A DNA stretch of 64,000 bases, taken from contig OW121740.1 in NCBI GenBank assembly GCA_933228675.1, positions 126,059,630-126,123,629 of the forward strand. The letters are read 5' to 3'. The notes under the pieces were generated by a model that was not told the origin of the DNA, searched no databases, and saw nothing but the letters and a program-made list of their open reading frames with translations. The position numbers and the translations under genes were made by a program. Origin of the DNA: Stomorhina lunata. Taxonomy: Eukaryota > Arthropoda > Insecta > Diptera > Rhiniidae. Positions 34,226 through 46,199 of this stretch are shown here, in pieces (the first letter of the stretch is position 1; each line of letters begins with the position of its first letter).

Positions 34226-37060
34226 GAAACATGTTGCTACACAAAAACCAACAAAAAAAAAGAAATAAGGTGCAGCCAGTTAGTTAAAAAAAATGTCTAG
34301 GATTAAATAGACTCGTTATTGAATAACTAAGTGAAATATATCTATAGGGTATATCTCAGCAATATGTTGCTAAGAAATTTACATGGTGGCAGATAGAAAG
34401 AAAAAAATTGTTTTAATTTTCAATTTTTTAATTTAAAACAGGTTGATTCCTAAATTGAAATAAGTTTTCAAATTACTATTAAATTTATTGATAGAGGAAA
34501 TGTTTTAATAAAATCAACATTAGAGTTAGGCTTTATATGCTGCTAAGCACACATGGTAGCATTAGCAACATGTTGATAAGAATATTTCATGTTTATAGCT
34601 CAAGATTTTTGTAAATGAGTTTTGATGATTACAAATCTTTGGCTACTTAAAAAGTTTGTTTTCTCACAGACGAAAGGATGGACTGATTTTTTTTTTGTAG
34701 GCAAAAAATTAAATTGATTAAAAAATGTATAAGTTCATTTTATATTTATAGAGGAAATATTAAAAAAACGTAAAACTACCATAAACTGAAATACTATAAA
34801 CATTTTATTATTATTAAAATTTTTTTTTTTTTTTTTGATGTTGCTAAACGTTAGCAACATGTTGATAAGCAAAGTTGCTTAACGTAAGCAACATGTTGAT
34901 AAGGAAGACAAATTAACCTAATTTACTTTGTTGTTAATTTTTAGCAAAAGAACAAATTATTTAAGAAAACATATTCCTAAACATTTAGGTTATTAGCAAC
35001 ATGCTGATAGAAAAGTTGGATATAAATAAAAAAAAATTAATATGAATCGTTTTATAAAAAAATTCAGAAGAAAAATATTGAAATATAAAGGATTTGTCTT
35101 AAAATGTGTGCATTTCCAAACTGTGTCAGGCTGCTAAACACTAACAATATTAGCAACATGTTGATAAGAATGTCTTGACGTATAACTTATACTCGGGATG
35201 GATTTTGTGTATTTTAAATTGAAAATCCATAAATACTACAATGTTTAATGTTGCAAAACATTTGTTTTAGCAACATGTTTATAAGAAATTAGCGTAAGAT
35301 ACAAATTTTTCCCAGTTGCAAGTCACGAGTAGAAGATGTAAGATGAATTGTTTTACGAATAGATTTTTGTTAAAAATAAAGTTTAAGTCTAAGTTTTGCA
35401 ACAATGTTGCGAAACATTTAATTTAGCAACATGTTTATTAGAAATAAAAGTATATTATAATTAATTCCAATTAGCAACATAGAGACAGAAGTAATGACAT
35501 CTAACAAACCATTTTTTATTGTTTAGAACTCAGGAGTTTAAGAAGTAAACACTTAAAGCCTTAGCAACATGTTGATAAGAAAGTTGAAAAGTTTTCAAAA
35601 TAGATTTTGTTGACAATAATTTCTTTATGTCATATCCAGATTTTTGTTAAAAATAAAGCTCTAATGTCATATCTAAGTTTTGAAGCTATTTACAATTTTG
35701 CGAAACATTTACTTTAGCAACATGTTTATAAGAAATTAAAGTAGAATATCATTTACTTCTATTAGCAAAATAGAGACAGAAATAATGATGTCTAAAAAAT
35801 ATATTTTTTTTATTTAGAACTCACGAAGTAAATATAAAGTCTTAGCAACATGTTGATAAGAAAGTTGCAAAATCTTCTGAATAGATGTTTGTTCATAATG
35901 TTCAATTTAAGTTATTAATGGATAAATTTTGGTGTTCTTGAATTGAAAAGCCACAAATGCTTTTTAATGTAGAAGAACCATTTTTGTATTAGCAACATGT
36001 TGATAACAATTTGAAATAGTCATATAACAGTAACAAGATTAACCAATAAAGGTTTGGACATTTTTTAAAAGAAATATTTAATTGAAAAGCAACAATACAA
36101 GCAATTATAAAATTTGCAATAGCTATTGAAAGTCTTAGCAACATGTTTATAAGAATGTTGGTTGTAATATAGTTATTTATGAATTTGATCTTTACAGCGA
36201 AAATTTTACACCGAAAAGCAATAATGCCTTAAGTTGAACAATATTCTTATACATTGATGGTATTAGCAACATGTTGACATGTATTTTACAACAACTTTTA
36301 TTGGCAAAATGTTAGAAAAATTATTTTGAGAAATATTTCTAAGTATTGAATTGTCTTAGCAACATGTTGACACAGCTATTCATGGATAAATTTGATCAAT
36401 TTTTAATAGAACAAGGGAGGAAGAATTTTTAATGAGGCTAAGCATTTTTGTAGATATGAATTTTTAGACCATTTTCAATGGAAAAATAGTGTGTTAGCAA
36501 CATATTGATATGAATTTTTAGACCATTTTTAATGGAAAAATAATGGTATATTTTTTTTTTTCAGAAAATTCATAACTAAGGTTGAATATTGCTAAATAAT
36601 AATTGTCTTAGCAACATGTTGACAAGGTTCAAAATAGGTGGCTTTTAGTAGCAACAACTTCAATTACTTAACTATTATAATATTGCGAATTTGCAGCATA
36701 TTGAAAAGAATAATATATCGTATAAATTTCGCAACATGGTGCTGAAACATTTTATTCCATAGATTTTTGAAAAATTATTATACCTACAAAATTCAACAGC
36801 AAATAATAAACAGTATATCAAAAAACGTACACTATCAATACAATGAAATTGAACGAAAATGTTGCAGCAACATGATGATACAAAATTTAATTTAAAAAGA
36901 CAAAATCAGTGTATTTAAAAATATTTTATTATTTTAGAGCACATATTTATAAAACCTACACTATCAACAAGATAAAGCTAAACCAAAATGTTGCAACAAC
37001 ATGACGAAGCTTAACTAAAATGTTGCAGCAACATGATGCTGCAACATTTATCTCATTATA
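34226..37060. repeat. Palindrome domain P2 (GCAACATGTTGATAAG variant)
   Basis: Copies of TAGCAACATGTTGATAAG dominate (about 34561, 34853, 34885, 35153, 35563, 35843, 35992 and 36256, for example), alternating with GTTTATAAG. In this block the right half-site has changed from GTTGCT to GTTGAT, so the palindrome is broken in a consistent way. Around 36800-37050 it becomes AATGTTGCAGCAACATGATG. Confidence 0.85.
35360..35935. repeat. About 291 bp tandem duplication in P2
   Basis: Copies start at about 35360 and 35641. GCGAAACATTTA marks 35409 and 35700. ATAGAGACAGAA, AATGATGTCTAA-type and TTAGCAACATGTTGATAAGA words follow in the same order in both. A short direct repeat, ATGAATTTTTAGACCATTTT, also occurs at about 36455 and 36509, outside this pair. 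Confidence 0.8.
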
Positions 37061-38019
37061 AAGAAAAAACTATTAAATTTCAAAATATTTGTATTATTTC
37101 TATTACTTCACAGCAAGCAAAGCCCTCAACACTGCTGCTAATGAGTAGTTATCTGTTCGAAAAAAACTATAAAAAATTCACAAGAAAAATTCACATTAAA
37201 AGGTGCAAAAAAGCTGTAAACAGAACTACAGGTGCGGTTTTCTTATAGATTTGTGAAAATTAAATAAATATAATTTAAGTTGTAATGCAAAATTGCCAAA
37301 AAAAATCGTTAAAAAATATTCAATTTTTTTATTACAAAAAACTTACAAATGGTTTTGGTCTATAACAATCACACCACCCCACCTTAAATTTAGTTGTCTG
37401 ATTACTGCAAGAGAGGGGATTACAATCATGACTTTTTTTGTTTGTACATTTAAAATAATTTTTTCTTATTTATTTAATATAATGAAGATTTTGTAGCAAA
37501 AAAAAAGCAGCCATGGACCAACAGTTTAGCCTTAGAGTATTTTTATAGCAGATGTTTTTTATATGATAAGCCTTTGGCTTTTTTCGAGCTTTATATGGTG
37601 TGTTTTTTTTTATGTGGAGATTGAAGAGTTTGTGAGTTAAATTTTAATTGAAATTGATTTTGTAAAACGAAGGTGGAAAAAGATTTAAACCGTTAAATTA
37701 TTTTTATGTTTTTTTTTTTTTTGCTTCTAAGTAATACTATTTGATTTTTCCAAGATTTTTCTTTAAAGATTTTCTCACATTTATTAAATGTCAAAGATTT
37801 AAACTAAGAAAAATAAATAATTGGCGATGGTGGTCTGTAAAAATGGCCAAATGTCTGCAAAAAAATAGATAAATATATTTAAATTGTTGGAAAAAAAAGA
37901 AGAAAAAAAACAAAGTTTCTTATCATATTTTTAAGCCATATTTAAAGAAAATTGTGTGTAATTATGAAGACATGTTGTTACAGGCCAAAAATGCACCATG
38001 TCAAGAGATTATTTTGAAA
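37061..38019. other. AT-rich spacer
   Basis: Contains a small patch AATCACACCACCCCACC (about 37367) and otherwise A/T-run DNA. The short plus-strand frames at 37033-37496 have no recognisable motifs. Confidence 0.5.
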
Positions 38020-39080
38020 GTAAACATGTTGCTAGCAACATGGCTAGAATCAAAGTTTAATATTACTTAGTAGTATTAAGTCGCAAATGACATTAAAACT
38101 TTAATGAGGATTAAAGAAAATACAAAACTGAAAATGTTGCGAAGCCAAAGTTGTAAGCAACATGTTTATAAAGATTGGTTAGAGATATTTATAAAGCAAA
38201 TGGTTCGTCATATGTTTAAAATTTTTTAAGGGTTATGATGTTGCTTAATATGGTTAGCAGTAGCAACATGTTGCTAAAAAAGTATTAGATTAAAAACTGA
38301 CTTGGTTAAAACTTAAAAAAATTAAAAAAAATATAATAAAAAAATTCACAAAATGTTGCTAAGCAAAAGTTGTTAGCAACATGTTTATCAAGTTTGATTA
38401 AAGCTTTTTGTAATTAAAATATTTCGACAAAATTTCAAAATGTTAAGGATTTATGATGTTGTTTAACACGGTTGGTGCTAGCAACATGTTGATAACAATG
38501 TCTAATATAAGTACTGGATTAAAAAATGAATTAGTTAAAAATAAATAAAAACATTTACGAATATGTAATGTTGCTAAACATATTAGAAATCTAGTTTCCG
38601 CTTATCAAAATTCCGATAGTACTATCATAAATGTTTAGCAACATTATAAGCTGATTGCTAAACAAAAGTTGTAAACAACATGTTTATTAATTCTGATTTA
38701 AGCATTTTTATAAAGCAAATGTTTCAACAAAAGTTCAAATGTTAAGGATTTTTGATGTTGCTTAACATAGTAAGTGCTAGCAACATGTTGATGACAAAAT
38801 GAATCAGTTAAAAATCATTAAAAATTTTAACGAATATGTAATGTTGTCAAACATATTAGAAATCTGGTTTCAGCTTATCAAAATTTCTATAATACTATCA
38901 ACAATGTTTATCAACATTATATAGCTTGTTGCCAAGCAAAATTTGTAAGCAACAAGTTTATCAATTCTGATTTAAACATTTTTATAAAGCAAATATTTTG
39001 ACAAAAGTTCAAAATGTTAAGGATATATGATTTTGCTGAACACAGTTAGTGTTAGCAACATGTTGATGACAAAGGAATCA
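38020..39080. repeat. Palindrome domain P3, 210-300 bp units
   Basis: The landmark GCTAAGCAAAAGTTGTTAGC followed by AACATGTTTAT occurs at about 38145, 38355, 38654 and 38929. ATGATGTTGCTTAACA-type plus GCTAGCAACATGTTGATGAC follows each. Two units contain an extra block of about 85 bp with TTAGAAATCTAGTTTC and CAAAATTCCGATAGTACTAT. Confidence 0.8.
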
Positions 39081-39179
39081 GTTGATATCATGTAGTGCTG
39101 TTTAACATATTAGAATATTTTCATTTTTTTTAATAAAAAAGCTAGTTTTTGCTTAGCAACATTTAGATAATACTATAAT

Positions 39180-40250
39180 TAATGTTTAGCAACACCATAC
39201 AGTTTGTTTCGATACAAAACAAATTCTTTTTAAAATATTAAATGTCATTTGCTCATCTTTTATTTTTAAACTGAAACATTTTTTGTCAACATGTTGTTTT
39301 ATCAACATTTTGTTTATAACATAAATGTTTAGCAACATTTTTAATCTTGTGTTTATGTAAAATGATGTCTTTATGAAATGTTAAATGTCATTAACATATC
39401 TTCTATTTTTAAAAAGAAACATTTTTTGTCAACATGGTGCTTTATCAACATTTTGATTATAATATTAATATTTAGCAACATTTTTTATTATCTTGTTTTG
39501 ATGCAAAATGATGTCTCTTTTAAATGTTAAATATCATTAACTTATCTTCTATTTTTAAATTGAAACATTTATTGTCAACATGTTGCCTTATTAACATTTT
39601 GCTTATTATATCAATGTTTAGCAACATTTTGCATCTTATATTCATGCAAAATGGTGTCTATATAAATGTTAAATAAGATGAACTTATCTTCTATTTGAAA
39701 CTGAAACATTTTTTGTCAACATGTTGCTTTAATAAGATTTTGCTTATAATATCAATGTTTAGCAACATTTTTTCTTATCTTGTTTTGATGCAAAACGATG
39801 TCTCTATTGAATGTTAAAAGTCACTTACTTATCTTCTATTTTGAAACAGAAACATTTTCTGTCAACATGTTGCTTTATCAACATTTTGCTCATAATATCA
39901 ATGTTTAGCAACATTTTTTATCTTATTTCGATTGAAATAATGCATTTATTAAATGTCATTAATTTTTCTTCTGTTTTGAAACTGAAACATTTTTTGTCTA
40001 TATGTTGCTTTATCAACATTTTGCTTATAATATCCATGTTTAGCAACATTTTTTATCATGTTTTAATGCAAAATAATGTTTCTATTAAATGTTAAATGCC
40101 ATTAACATATCTTCTATTTTGAAGTTAAAACATTTTTTGTCAACTTGTTGCTTTATCAACATTTTGCTTATAATAGCAATGTTTAGCAACATTTTTTTAA
40201 CTTGAGTTGATACAAAATAATGTCTCTAATAAATATCATTAACTCATCTT
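39180..40250. repeat. 143 bp tandem repeat, seven units
   Basis: GTCAACATGTTGCTTTATCA marks units at 39285, 39428, 39574, 39715, 39861, 39996 and 40139 (steps 143, 146, 141, 146, 135, 143). Each unit holds the order GTCAACATGTTGCTTTATCA, ACATTTTGCTTATAATATCA, ATGTTTAGCAACATTTTT, GATGCAAAATGATGTCTCT, CATTAACTTATCTTCTATTT. The plus-strand frame 39811-40095 simply reads two units (the repeated ACCFINILLIISMFSNIFY-type peptide) and is not a gene. Confidence 0.93.
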
Positions 40251-40735
40251 CTATTTTTCTACAGAAAATCAATGAAATGCTTGAATAACTAAATAAAACT
40301 TTTTTGGCAACATGTTGCTAACACAATTAATGTTGAGCAACAATGTAAAACTTAAGTTTTCGTCAAGAAAATGTTTTAAAATTAATTAAAAATGATGAAT
40401 GTCTCCTGCAAATATTTTTGAAGCAAGTTAAGTATTGAAGGGCTATGCCCGCCATATAATTCAAAACTTTAAAAAAAAAAGTATTTTTAATGGGAGGTGA
40501 AATTTTGAGATTAAACCTATTTTGTTGGGTTAAGCTATCTATCAACATACTAGACTATGGTTTTAAAAGTTGCTTATCAACATGTTGCTAAGTAAAACAT
40601 CATACATAATCTTTTTTTAATAATATATTCCTCTATAAAATGAAGTTTTAATTATTTTGACTTACAACAAAAGTTCATTTTCTTAATATATTCAAAATAC
40701 CTTATTGGCAACATGTTGCGAAACATTTGTTAATA
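40251..40735. repeat. Tail of palindrome domain
   Basis: Isolated copies GGCAACATGTTGCTAAC (about 40305), TTATCAACATGTTGCTAAG (about 40575) and GGCAACATGTTGCGAAAC (about 40706) are separated by AT-rich DNA. They mark the right edge of the first GCAACATGTTGC territory. Confidence 0.75.
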
Positions 40736-42180
40736 AATTCTCCTATCCAACCACTAAACACCGCGTGGCTTTAGCTGCACCGCTATTTTTATGACCTTCC
40801 ATAACTCTTACCCTTAATCAGTTAACAAGCTGACAGATTAAGCTCGGATACATATTATTTCTGATACAAAATCTGCATAAACAAGTCATGATTCGAAGTA
40901 AATAAAAAAAAAAAATGAAATCAAAATATTTCTATATGACATTGAAATATATTGTTAAGACAAGATTTCAAAAAAAAAAAAAAAAAAAAATGAATATTAC
41001 ATAAATTTGCACAAATTTAAATAAAAAGAAAATTAAAGAAAGAAATATGATAATTTTCGATTTTTTTTTTATAAAAATAAAATCTCCATTATAAATTAAT
41101 TAAAAATGTATGAAGAAAAAAAAACGAGATACAAAAATATGATAATTGTAATATTGACCGCAAACACAATATGGTTGAAAAATAAATAAAAAAAAAACGA
41201 CCACAATAAATGTTAATACATTTTAAATATTTGTGAATAATTTGTATGTTTAAATTACAATCATAACAAAATAAATGCAATGTTTAAAAAACCATAAACA
41301 AAAATAAATTAAAATAATAAAAAAAAATGCCAAATAAATAAAGAAACCAACATTAATGTAGGTAATTTTTAATATAAAAACGTAATTTGTATTTCATTTT
41401 TGATAATTGTTGGAGAGGCGAAAAGAAAGACAGATGGATGGACGGACAGACAGGCGGACGGATGAATGTATAGATGGACGGATGGATGGACAGACAGTTG
41501 TAAAATTACCCACCTCTTCCAATTATTTGGTCTGATCTCAGATCTCATCTTGTAGCTGTTGGTTGCGCTTCAAAAATCATAAACAAAGAATTATATTGTT
41601 TCCATAATTATTTATATTTAAAAATACAACAAAAATAAATAATTACTTATTAGGGCTTAGATGCATAAGTGACTATTTCGACAATTTCATATTTTTTTTT
41701 TTAAATCCTGTTATTTTATATAGAAACTAATTTAGACAAATTTTGGGAAAATTCTTAAGAATAATTACAAATTTACATTAACATGGAAAATATTTCATTT
41801 TTACTTTAAATAGTTTTTTTTTTCTAATTATTATACATACACCCTTTCGAATATAAGCTCTTGTTCTGCAATTGTGTTCAATATTTATAATTTTTTTCAT
41901 ACACAATGTCTTTATAGTATTTACAATATATTTTTACATATGTCTTATGTACATATATTTATATATACTTGCACTTATCAAAAGTAAATAATCGGCTTTT
42001 ACCCATAAATATAGCAGTCTCGTAACATTATACAGACAGAGAACCAAAACAACCTACCACACACCGTCAATGAAACAAAATACACTCGTCATTATTGACT
42101 GGTTAGTATTTCAATACACTCGACGAAAAATAAGTTGAAAATATGTATATAATCCGGGAAATAATACGTTTGCTTCAAAA
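40736..42180. other. Boundary region: unique patches and AT-rich DNA
   Basis: Lies between the GCAACATGTTGC and AAAAGCTTTT domains. Normal-complexity patches are ACACCGCGTGGCTTTAGCTG (about 40759) and GTCTGATCTCAGATCTCATC (about 41530), with another at about 42040-42130. The remainder is A-run and T-run DNA. No gene, tRNA or element recognised. Confidence 0.5.
41425..41503 (+). repeat. GGAC/GGAT tetranucleotide microsatellite
   Basis: Imperfect tract of GACAGATGGATGGACGGACA-type units, interrupted near 41465-41475 by GAATGTATAGATG. The purine-rich strand is plus. Confidence 0.85.
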
Positions 42181-42687
42181 AGCTTTTTCCTTAACAATAA
42201 CATTTTCATACTTTAACATAAAAATACAATTTTTTATTAAAAACTTTTACATTATATAATATTTTTCTTACTTTATTGTTTAAAGCTTAATTTTCTAAAA
42301 AGCTCATTATACTAATTTTTTACATTTTTTATTTAAAGTTTAGAGCCATTTTTTTGTTAAGAGTAAAATCAATTTTATGCTCAAATACAATTCGTAAAGA
42401 GCTTTTTTGTTAAAAAGTGTAAGTTTAAGTTGAAAGCAATTGTTTTCATAAAAAGCTTTAATGGATACCTTCAAAAAATAATTCTTGGTAAAAGCTTTAT
42501 TTTGTATAAAGCTTAATTTTTCGTAAAAAGCTACCTTTCCGTAAAAGTTTATTTTTTCGTAAACATCTGCTTTTCCTTAAAAATATTTTTTTTATTAATG
42601 TACTCTTTCTTTGAAAGCTAATCTTTCATAAAAATCTTTTATGTTGATTTTTCAATTTTTTATTTTTTTGATTTCGAATAAGAAATT

Positions 42688-42940
42688 GATTTTCTTAAAA
42701 ATCTGGCATTCCGTGAAAAGATATTTTTGCTAAAAAGAAAAGCTTATTTTTCGTAAAAGTTATTTATGCCTTTTCATTAAGAAGTTTTCTATATAGAAAA
42801 AATTTTCTATGAATAGCTACTTGATTTTCTTAAAAATCTGGCGTTCCGTGAAAAGAAAAGCTTATTTTTCGTAAAAGTTATGCCTTTTCATTAAGAAGTT
42901 TTCTATATACAAACATTTTTCTATGAAAATGCTACTTTAG
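42688..42940. repeat. 134 bp tandem duplication with TATAG-like word
   Basis: TGATTTTCTTAAAAATCTGG starts at 42688 and 42822. Both copies then read TTCCGTGAAAAG, GAAAAGCTTATTTTTCGTAA, CCTTTTCATTAAGAAG, TTTTCTATATA and GCTAC. The second copy lost about 16 bp. The embedded TTTTCTATATAGAAAA resembles the first-window palindrome family. Confidence 0.88.
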
Positions 42941-44289
42941 CGTAAAAAGCTACTTTACAATAAAAAGCTTTTTATCAAGAAAAGCTCATTTTAAAATAAA
43001 GCTTCTCTTGTATAATAAAAAAAATAAGCTATTTTTTTATAAAAGCTTTTTAGATTTTAATTTGGACAAATTTTTCTATAAAGAATCTAAGTGTAGTAGA
43101 ATTTATTTAAAAGCTTTGTTGGAAACTTAAATAAGGTATTGCAAAAGCTTTTCTTCAAAAAAAGTTGTTTTTTAATTATAAAAAGCTGCTCTTCAATAAA
43201 AACAAAAGTGATTTTCCCTCAAAAGCTTTATTGTTTGCTACAACATAAATGTAAATTCCTTAAAACTTTGGTAAAAGCTTACTTTTTGTCATTTAGAAGT
43301 TTTTTAACAGAAATAGGATTTATAAAAAGCTAGTTATCCATAAAAATTTATTAAACTACAAAAAACATTATACTAATTAACTAAAAGCTTCTAAATTAAG
43401 CTCCTCTTTAATAATTTCTATAAATTAACTATTTTTTATAAAAGTTATTTAAAAGTTTTTATTTGGAAACCTTTTTCTAAAAAATATATTAATGAAATAG
43501 AACTTTTTTAAAAGCTTTGTTGAAATACAAAAGCCCAGAAATTTATCAAAAGCAATTTCATTTATTATAAAAAGCTTCTTCATTAAAAAAATAAATAAAG
43601 TTTTCATTAAAAGCTTTATTATTAAGTGCAAAAGATATATTCCTTAATGCTTTCGCAAAAGCTTACTTTTTGTTATATAATTTTTTTTAAAAGCTTTTTT
43701 TGAAAACTTCAATAAAACAAAGAAAAAACCCAAAAGCTCATAAAGATTTTTAATAATTTGTCTTAAAAAGATAATTTTCATACAAAAATATTTGTGTGCA
43801 GTAGAAGAAATATTCTTAAAAGCTTCGGAAGCAAACCATTTTTATGTTTTTTTTTTCTAAAAATATTCTATGTGTTACAGAAATGTTCTTAAAAGCTCCG
43901 GAATAAAACTGATATTTTTGGACTAAATTATGTTTAAAACCTCTAAAGAAATTCATAAAGCTGTGTTTTCTTGAAAGCTTTTGATTCACAAGAACGTTTA
44001 AAAGTTTCAGTGAAATGATCACTTGATTAAAAATGCATTTTTTTTTTATTATTTCAAAAGCTTTTTTCTTTGAAATATCAAGGAATTTCCTTAAAATTTA
44101 CTAAATGTTACTTAAAAGTACGTATTTGAATGCTTTTGTGGAAAACTAATATTGTTTCGAATAAATTTCAGTAAAATATAACTTAACGAAAATATCTAAG
44201 GCCTGAACTCTTTGTCGTTCCAAAGCATTTAATTAAAAATAATGCAAATGCTTTGTTTAGTTTATATTTAAAAAGTCTAGTTTATCCTA

Positions 44290-44720
44290 AAAATAACACG
44301 AAAGCTGCATGAAAGTTCTTAGAAGCTTCGGTGGAAAACTGAGCTTTTTCGAAAAACTTGCTTGAGAAACTGTCGATCCAAAACAATATAGAACTATTGC
44401 TTAAAGCTTTAATGAAAAATATTTTTTTTTTTTTTTTTTTTTTGAAAAATTGTATGAAAGCTGCATTAAAGTTCTTAAAAGCTTAAGTGGAAAACTGAGC
44501 ATTTTCGCAAAACTTGCTTGAGAAACTATCTATTCAAAGAAACATCAAAATATTGTTATAAGCTTTACTGAAAAATAAAGTTTTTTTTGAAAAATTGCAT
44601 GAAAACAGCATTTAAGTTCTTAAAAGCTTGTGTGGAAAACTGAGCTTTTTCAAAAAGCTTGCTTGAAAAACTTTCTCTTCAAGAGAATTTAGAAATCTTG
44701 TTTAAAGCAAATAAAGCTTT
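44290..44720. repeat. About 150 bp tandem repeat, three units
   Basis: AAGTTCTTAAAAGCTT followed by GTGGAAAACTGAGC occurs near 44313, 44469 and 44614. Each is followed by AAAACTTGCTTGAGAAACT. Units differ in poly-T length, notably the 22-T run in the first. Confidence 0.82.
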
Positions 44721-44745
44721 TTTGAAAAATTTAGCTAACTTTTGC

Positions 44746-46199
44746 TTTTTCTCCCAGTGTATTCTTGTTCGTTGTTTAAACATTTTTATTACCCTGATTG
44801 CATTCTGCAATGTTTAAATAAATAAATTTCTTTATATACTTTTTACAATACCATTTTTTTCAATATTTTCTGTTCATAAAACTTTTCACTCCGGCCGTCT
44901 ATCAATGAAATTCATTCATTTTGAAAAAAAAAATCAGCAAAAAAAAGCGCAAAAAAGAAATTAAAGTATTAAAAATGATGATAATTTTTTGCTGCTTTCG
45001 ACTCACTCAATCGTTGTGTTGGTCTTGACTCTTCTTGAAAAGTCGTTAATAAATATTTATTTATAATAAAAGTTCAATTAACAACATTTTACATACAACT
45101 CTTATATAAAAATCATTTGCACAAAGAAATAAATACAGAAAAATAAGGAAAAAAAATAAAAGATTAAACATGACACTCTTTTCTTAAGAGATTTTTTGTT
45201 AAAAAAAAACAAGAAAATGAAAAAAATGTATTGAAAAAATTAAGTAAACCATCTCCTTGAACTCTAAATCGTTTACGTAAAATGTGCTTTTGTTTAAAAG
45301 TGTTCAAAAAAACAAATTTAAGTTGAAGAAAAATAAACATGAAATGCAATTTTGATTTTATTTATTTAAATTAAAGAGCTTTTAGGGTCATTACCGGGTA
45401 AAGCAGGAAGTAATGATGTTAAGAAAATTCAAACATAAAGTCACGGTTAATAAAAAAACTAGAATCATACAAAACTGAACAATATATCAAAGAGCTTTAA
45501 AGCTTTTTGCAACAGTCATGACTTCAGCAGCTTGTAACCTCCTAATTTTTCTACTTGTAAAATTGAATAACTATTTTTCATTATTACCCTATGATTTCAC
45601 TTCTAAATTGTTCATATTACCAATCTATGAATCAATATTTACTTATTCTTAATTTTATCATTTAAGTTAATATTTAATTGCCCATAAAAAAAGAAGCATA
45701 TAAGACCATAGAGCCAGAAATCAAGAAATGTGTTATCATTATCGTTCCCTCACACTCATTTCTTTATCATTCTTTTATTTACATTTTATTTAATACTTTT
45801 TTTCTTATATTTTTTGCAAATATTTAATTAAAACCATTTATAAATAGACAATGTTTCCTTTTCTTACTTCTTGGCTAAGAACTTCATTGATTGTGAATTT
45901 GCTTTAATGCTTTCGATTCATGACAAAGTTTTGCTAGCAAAATTTCTTTCACAAAAGGTGTTGAAAGGTAGTGTTGGATCTATCGTGATGTTTGCTAAGA
46001 ACTTACTTGATTGAAGGCAATTAAATATAAAATTAAAATAAATATTTAACTATAAATCTTGATTGATTAGTTTATTTTAAAGCTTTAGATATGCGATGGA
46101 AACATATTGTAGATTGTGGGCAAATATTTCAAGAGATAAAGTAAATACGTATGTGGAAATTAAGTTGTCTTTAAATGAGTTAAAAATATTTCATAAATC
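44746..46199. other. AT-rich spacer between AGCTT domains
   Basis: No gene recognised. Short normal-complexity patches near 44880-45040 (ACTCCGGCCGTCTATC and GTTGTGTTGGTCTTGACTC) and 45370-45430 are too small to interpret. A few AGCTTT words are present near 45375-45500. Confidence 0.5.

Larger units (their letters stand above)
42181..44745. repeat. AAAAGCTTTT palindrome domain S1
   Basis: The 10 bp palindrome AAAAGCTTTT and truncated forms (AAAGCTTA, AAAAGCTAC) recur every few tens of bases, usually joined by TTTTTCGTAAAAGCTT-type linkers. Local duplications are present (see separate entries). A 22-T run lies at 44422-44443. Small frames on either strand are K/F/L-rich translations of the repeat. 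Confidence 0.88.

Noticed and set aside
39811..40095. 94-codon plus-strand frame with two similar halves
   Set aside because: It spans two units of the 143 bp tandem repeat; the halves are the repeat itself, with no start context or conserved motif.
25900..40735. CRISPR-like array of palindromic repeats
   Set aside because: Spacing is irregular, spacers are themselves related, flanks are AT-rich eukaryotic repeat DNA, and no cas genes are present. Tandem satellite decay explains it.
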